Shown: piece after piece, positions 60,582 to 64,000 of the stretch
Position numbering within the stretch: the first letter of the stretch is position 1
Layout: each line of letters opens with the position of its first letter
Source of the DNA: Escherichia coli
GTDB taxonomy: Bacteria > Pseudomonadota > Gammaproteobacteria > Enterobacterales > Enterobacteriaceae
Length of the DNA stretch: 64,000 nt
Direction of reading: 5' to 3'
NCBI GenBank assembly: GCA_021307345.1
Contig: CP089930.1
Coordinates: forward strand, 4,340,001-4,404,000
Notes under the pieces: generated by a model
Told to the model about the DNA's origin: nothing
Seen by the model: the letters and a program-made list of their open reading frames with translations, nothing else
The model's database searches: none
Program-made: the position numbers and the translations under genes

Positions 60582-60923
60582 TTAACAGAGTTTCTCAGCT
60601 CTTTCAATAAACGGTGCCAGACTCATTTTTTCACCTGGTTTGTTAGGATTATCAATCTGGATCACTGAAATAGGCTGGGCGTTGGTCTTTCCGCTGGTAA
60701 CTTCTTTTTGCGCGACATCGTTCAAAGGGTACTGCACCAGGGTGCTGGGGTTAATGACATACAGCGCGTTGCCCGGTCGGCATGTCAGCATCACTTCTTC
60801 ACGATTAAATGCCCATTTGTCTTTGCCAATTTCAAAGCGACTAACGGTGATCACTTGTGGCGCTGCCAGCGCCGCTGCCGAACTGGTAAGCAATACAAAT
60901 GCCAGAATACTTTTTTTCATCAT
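60582..60923 (-). CDS. yebY: DUF2511 periplasmic protein YebY
   Basis: The 113-residue protein has a signal peptide with cleavage near residue 21 (ALAA|PQVI) and a small periplasmic domain with two cysteines (MLTCRPGN and the C-terminal EKLC) that could form a disulfide. It is the last gene of yobA-yebZ-yebY, 12 bases after yebZ. The group is copper-related, induced by copper in E. coli. Its own function is not established. Confidence 0.93.
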   Translation of the reverse strand: MMKKSILAFVLLTSSAAALAAPQVITVSRFEIGKDKWAFNREEVMLTCRPGNALYVINPSTLVQYPLNDVAQKEVTSGKTNAQPISVIQIDNPNKPGEKMSLAPFIERAEKLC

Positions 60924-60935
60924 TTTCGTAATCCA

Positions 60936-61808
60936 TCAAAAAGGTTCGAGAGTTGCAAGCAGGCTGATAATCACCAGCACTACCGCACCTATCGCCCATT
61001 CGAGTTTTGTCATCCAAACAAACCACGGAGCCGCACGGTCTTCATCTTGCCCCATCCGTGGCACCAGAACATAACGATTTGCCAGTGCAATGGCTACCAT
61101 AATCATCACCAATATGACCTTTAGAAATAAAAGCTGCCCCCAGTAAGTCGCAAGTGTTGGGGGAAATCCGGTGATGAATAATGCATTAAGCACACCGCTT
61201 GCCAGCACGCCAATTACCGCAAAATGTCCACACCAGGAGAATCGCATCAGTGCATGAATGGCCTGACGTCGCCAGCGCCCTTTTACCAACCGCATACACC
61301 AGACGACCGGCAGCAAGCCACCAAACCATGCCGCCGCGCAAATCAGATGTACAGCGTGATTAGTCTGATGGATTTTCGCCGTTAATCCTTCGTTTAACGT
61401 CGCATGTCCTACTCCCGCCATCAGGATAAATTGCGCGGTAGTTAGCACAAACAACAGACGTGGCATGTTCCCTGGTTGCATCAGAGCGACGGTTAGCGTA
61501 ACGAGGGCGAGAACGATTTGCCAAATCCAGACACCACCAAACTGCGTTTGTAACACTGATTGACAAATGTTCAACGAAACCACATCCGACCATCCCGCGC
61601 CCATCAACCCGCCCTGTACGGCGAACATCGCAGCGGCGCTGCTCAAACTCCAGACGGCAGCATGTTGTTGTAAACGCAGAAAACGTTTCGTCAGCAAGCG
61701 ACGAATTGCTATTGGTGCCAGCCATGCGCCATACATCGCGAAGCCAAAGACCAGCATCAGGGAGGTAAAATGGATAAATCGCAATGCGACCCAGGTAAAC
61801 GCCAGCAT
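60936..61808 (-). CDS. yebZ: CopD-family copper resistance membrane protein YebZ
   Basis: The 290-residue inner membrane protein has eight predicted helices and belongs to the CopD (PcoD) family, proposed to move copper across the inner membrane with a periplasmic CopC partner. Histidines occur in helices and loops (FIHFTS, VGHATLNEG, HAVHLICAAAWFGG, SWCGHF). It starts 3 bases after the yobA stop, so it is in one operon with the CopC-like YobA. Confidence 0.95.
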   Translation of the reverse strand: MLAFTWVALRFIHFTSLMLVFGFAMYGAWLAPIAIRRLLTKRFLRLQQHAAVWSLSSAAAMFAVQGGLMGAGWSDVVSLNICQSVLQTQFGGVWIWQIVLALVTLTVALMQPGNMPRLLFVLTTAQFILMAGVGHATLNEGLTAKIHQTNHAVHLICAAAWFGGLLPVVWCMRLVKGRWRRQAIHALMRFSWCGHFAVIGVLASGVLNALFITGFPPTLATYWGQLLFLKVILVMIMVAIALANRYVLVPRMGQDEDRAAPWFVWMTKLEWAIGAVVLVIISLLATLEPF

Positions 61809-61811
61809 GTT

Positions 61812-62183
61812 TTATTTCACTGTAAAGGTGTAATGCCCTTTGGTTTTATGCCCGTCCACCGAGACAACATGCCAGTTGACGGTATAACTTCCGGGCTTCA
61901 GGGCGTCGGCAAGCGGAACAATCAATTGGTTTTTGTCTTGTTCATTACGCTTCGCGGGTAATGTTTTAACATCTTCATTCTTTGAACCGATGATTTTGGC
62001 GCCGCTGAATCCGGGTTCAATACTTTCAGAGAAGTTTAACGTAATGGCCTGTGGGGCAGCAGTAACCTCCGCATTCGCCGCAGGATACTGATGCGTCAGA
62101 TGCGCATGTGCCCAGACAGAAGGCGCCAGCGAAGCGGCAAATAATACGAGTGCGTAACGAAGAGAACGTGCAGTTGAAACCAT
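61812..62183 (-). CDS. yobA: CopC-family periplasmic copper-binding protein YobA
   Basis: The 123-residue protein has a signal peptide cleaved after Ala25, giving a mature N-terminus HAHLTHQYP with the His1 copper ligand. The CopC beta-barrel follows, including the DxH motif VSVDGHKTKGHY. It is the first gene of yobA-yebZ-yebY and is one residue shorter than remembered K-12 YobA, in the signal peptide. It is divergent from holE. Confidence 0.94.
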   Translation of the reverse strand: MVSTARSLRYALVLFAASLAPSVWAHAHLTHQYPAANAEVTAAPQAITLNFSESIEPGFSGAKIIGSKNEDVKTLPAKRNEQDKNQLIVPLADALKPGSYTVNWHVVSVDGHKTKGHYTFTVK

Positions 62184-62321
62184 ATTATCTATTCCTTTTT
62201 GTAATAACTTTTTTACAGAGCATAACCTTGTCTAATGATAGAGTCGAGGATCATCAATTCCGGCTTGCCATCCTAGCTGACTCTTAGTAACTTTTGCCCG
62301 CAATTAACGAGGAGACACAAT

Positions 62322-62552
62322 ATGCTGAAGAATCTGGCTAAACTGGATCAAACTGAAATGGATAAAGTTAATGTCGATCTGGCGGCTGCCGGGGTGGCAT
62401 TTAAAGAACGTTACAATATGCCGGTAATTGCTGAGGCGGTTGAACGTGAACAACCGGAACACCTGCGAAGCTGGTTTCGTGAGCGCCTTATTACCCACCG
62501 CCTTGCCTCTGTAAATCTGTCACGCTTACCTTACGAGCCTAAACTTAAATAA
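62322..62552 (+). CDS. holE: DNA polymerase III theta subunit
   Basis: The 76-residue subunit binds and stabilises the epsilon proofreading subunit in the DNA polymerase III core. The sequence is essentially that of K-12 HolE, helical, starting [14 protein letters not shown] and ending [16 protein letters not shown] precedes the ATG. It is a single gene, divergent from yobA. Confidence 0.97.
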   Translation: MLKNLAKLDQTEMDKVNVDLAAAGVAFKERYNMPVIAEAVEREQPEHLRSWFRERLITHRLASVNLSRLPYEPKLK

Positions 62553-62652
62553 ACCTTATATTAAGTTACACTTTCTTACATAGCGCCTGCTAAATTGTGA
62601 GTATTTTCTTATACGCATCAATATTTGCGGACACTGTGAAAAGGAAGTCATT

Positions 62653-63309
62653 ATGACATACAGGAAAGTCGCAGCAGCACAATATGAGCCTCGTAATGCC
62701 TCACTCACTGAGCAGGTGGCCCATCATCTGGAGTTCGTGAGGGCTGCCGCCAGACAGCAGTGCGAACTTTTAGTTTTCCCCTCGCTTTCTCTACTGGGAT
62801 GTGATTATAAGCGACGCTCTCTTCCTGCCCCGCCCGACCTTTCGCTGTTAGCCCCGCTTTGTTATGCCGCGACAACATGGAGAATGACCATTATTACCGG
62901 CCTCCCCGTTGAACATAATGAACGTTTTATTCGTGGTATTGCCGTATTCGCGCCAGGGATGAACGCGCCCGGAATTTATCATCAAAGCCACGGAGCATGT
63001 CTGGATCGACATTCTAAAACCATCACTGTGGTGGATGGACAACCTGAAGGCATTGATATGCCCCCAACCTGTTCACTGTTTACCACCGGTCAGTGCATCA
63101 GTGAGCCAGAACTATTGGCTTCTACTCGCCACTTACAATTTTTCTCACATCAGTTCTCCATCGCCGTACTGATGGCTAATGCCCGGGGCAACAGCGCACT
63201 GTGGGATGAACATGGCAGCCTTATTGTTCGCGCCGATCGCGGTTCGTTATTGTTAGTTGGTCAACGCACAGCGCAGGGTTGGCAAGGCGATATCATTCCA
63301 TTACGCTAG
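62653..63309 (+). CDS. yobB: Nitrilase/C-N hydrolase-like protein YobB
   Basis: The 218-residue cytosolic protein belongs to the carbon-nitrogen hydrolase superfamily, with the pattern YRKVAAAQYEPRNA at the N-terminus and candidate catalytic Glu in the segment VRAAARQQCELLVFPSLSL. The family's catalytic triad is Glu-Lys-Cys; the typical Lys and Cys motifs are not clear here, so its activity is uncertain. AAAGGAAG precedes the ATG. exoX follows after 24 bases on the same strand. Confidence 0.92.
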   Translation: MTYRKVAAAQYEPRNASLTEQVAHHLEFVRAAARQQCELLVFPSLSLLGCDYKRRSLPAPPDLSLLAPLCYAATTWRMTIITGLPVEHNERFIRGIAVFAPGMNAPGIYHQSHGACLDRHSKTITVVDGQPEGIDMPPTCSLFTTGQCISEPELLASTRHLQFFSHQFSIAVLMANARGNSALWDEHGSLIVRADRGSLLLVGQRTAQGWQGDIIPLR

Positions 63310-63333
63310 GCGTTTTCGGCCCGGAGTTTTGCC

Positions 63334-63996
63334 ATGCTGCGTATTATCGATACAGAAACCTGCGGTTTACAGGGAGGGGTCGTCGAGATCGCCTCAGTTG
63401 ATGTTGTTGATGGGAAAATCGTCAACCCCATGAGCCACCTGGTGCGCCCCGACCGTCCCATTACTCCGCAAGCTATGGCGATTCATCGCATCACCGAAGC
63501 CATGGTCGCCGACAAGCCGTGGATTGAAGAGGTGATCCCGCACTACTACGGTAGTGAATGGTATGTCGCCCACAATGCCAGCTTTGACCGCCGCGTATTG
63601 CCTGAAATGCCTGGCGAGTGGATCTGCACGATGAAACTGGCTCGTCGTTTGTGGCCAGGAATCAAGTACAGCAATATGGCGTTGTATAAAACGCGTAAAC
63701 TCAGTGTACAAACGCCGCCAGGCTTGCATCACCACCGTGCGCTGTATGACTGTTACATCACCGCTGCCTTGCTTATCGATATTATGAACACATCCGGCTG
63801 GACGGTGGAACAAATGGCGGATATCACTGGACGTCCATCATTGTTAACGACGTTCACGTTTGGCAAGTATCGCGGTAAAGCAGTATCAGAAGTTGCAGAG
63901 CGCGATCCGGGCTACCTGCGCTGGTTGTTTAATAACCTCGACAGTATGAGCCCGGAATTGCGTTTAACGTTGAAGCATTACCTGGAGAATGCTTAA
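63334..63996 (+). CDS. exoX: Exodeoxyribonuclease X
   Basis: The 220-residue DEDDh 3'-5' exonuclease degrades single-stranded DNA and acts in methyl-directed mismatch repair and recombination. The first motif IIDTETCGL gives Asp6 and Glu8, the middle motif is YVAHNASFDRR, and the C-terminal HHRALYD holds the His and Asp. The C-terminal 50 residues form an extra domain. It ends 4 bases before the window end, complete. Confidence 0.96.
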   Translation: MLRIIDTETCGLQGGVVEIASVDVVDGKIVNPMSHLVRPDRPITPQAMAIHRITEAMVADKPWIEEVIPHYYGSEWYVAHNASFDRRVLPEMPGEWICTMKLARRLWPGIKYSNMALYKTRKLSVQTPPGLHHHRALYDCYITAALLIDIMNTSGWTVEQMADITGRPSLLTTFTFGKYRGKAVSEVAERDPGYLRWLFNNLDSMSPELRLTLKHYLENA

Positions 63997-64000
63997 GCCG

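Overview
The window is a 64 kb stretch of enterobacterial core chromosome, almost certainly Escherichia coli or a very close Escherichia. Gene content and order run without interruption from gapA (3' part) to exoX, the same order I know from E. coli K-12. Most proteins match remembered K-12 sequences closely. Clear differences in PdeD, CdgI, PphA, YeaD, YobF and YobA suggest it is not K-12 itself; I cannot name the strain. I see no prophage, IS element, integrase, tRNA, rRNA or CRISPR array.

Layout. (1) 1-7155: gapA, yeaD, yeaE, mipA, and the stress kinase pair yeaG-yeaH behind a sigma-54 promoter. (2) 7436-15661: three GGDEF proteins (cdgI, dgcJ, dgcP) interspersed with yeaK, yoaI, yeaL, the divergent nimR/nimT pair, yeaO and yoaF. 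(3) 15694-17680: small membrane proteins yoaK, yoaJ and yeaQ, then the nitrate/NO-responsive yeaR-yoaG and leuE. (4) 17802-23944: catabolic block, dmlR/dmlA (D-malate) and yeaV-yeaW-yeaX (betaine/carnitine-type uptake plus a Rieske monooxygenase and its reductase). (5) 23999-33970: rnd, fadD with two FadR operators, yeaY, tsaB, yoaA, yoaB, yoaC, yoaH, pabB, nudL. (6) 34154-42481: sdaA, pdeD, yoaE with an overlapping upstream ORF, the manXYZ mannose PTS, yobD. (7) 42487-48853: mntP with MntR/Fur-like sites and a yybP-ykoY riboswitch, rlmA, cspC-yobF, yebO, mgrB, yobH, kdgR, yebQ. (8) 48899-58866: htpX, prc-proQ, msrC, letA-letB, rsmF. (9) 58983-63996: yebV, yebW, pphA, the antisense sRNA pair SdsR/RyeA, the copper-related yebY-yebZ-yobA operon, holE, yobB, exoX.

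Several genes too short for a 60-codon ORF cutoff are present: yoaI, yoaK, yoaJ, yoaH, yobF and mgrB. Recurring themes are c-di-GMP turnover (three GGDEF proteins, one EAL protein), envelope quality control and lipid transport (Prc, HtpX, LetAB, MipA), and metal homeostasis (MntP, the YobA/YebZ/YebY group).

I did not find a previously undescribed multi-gene system. The points worth a second look are small: a premature stop in yobF that separates its end from the cspC ribosome-binding site, a fadD terminator whose U-tract also forms the rnd leader, a FadR operator inside a perfect hairpin, paired operator-like repeats at mntP, dmlA and nimT, a 20-bp perfect palindrome upstream of proQ, and an ORF overlapping the yoaE start. 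Comparisons with K-12 are from memory; no database search was run.
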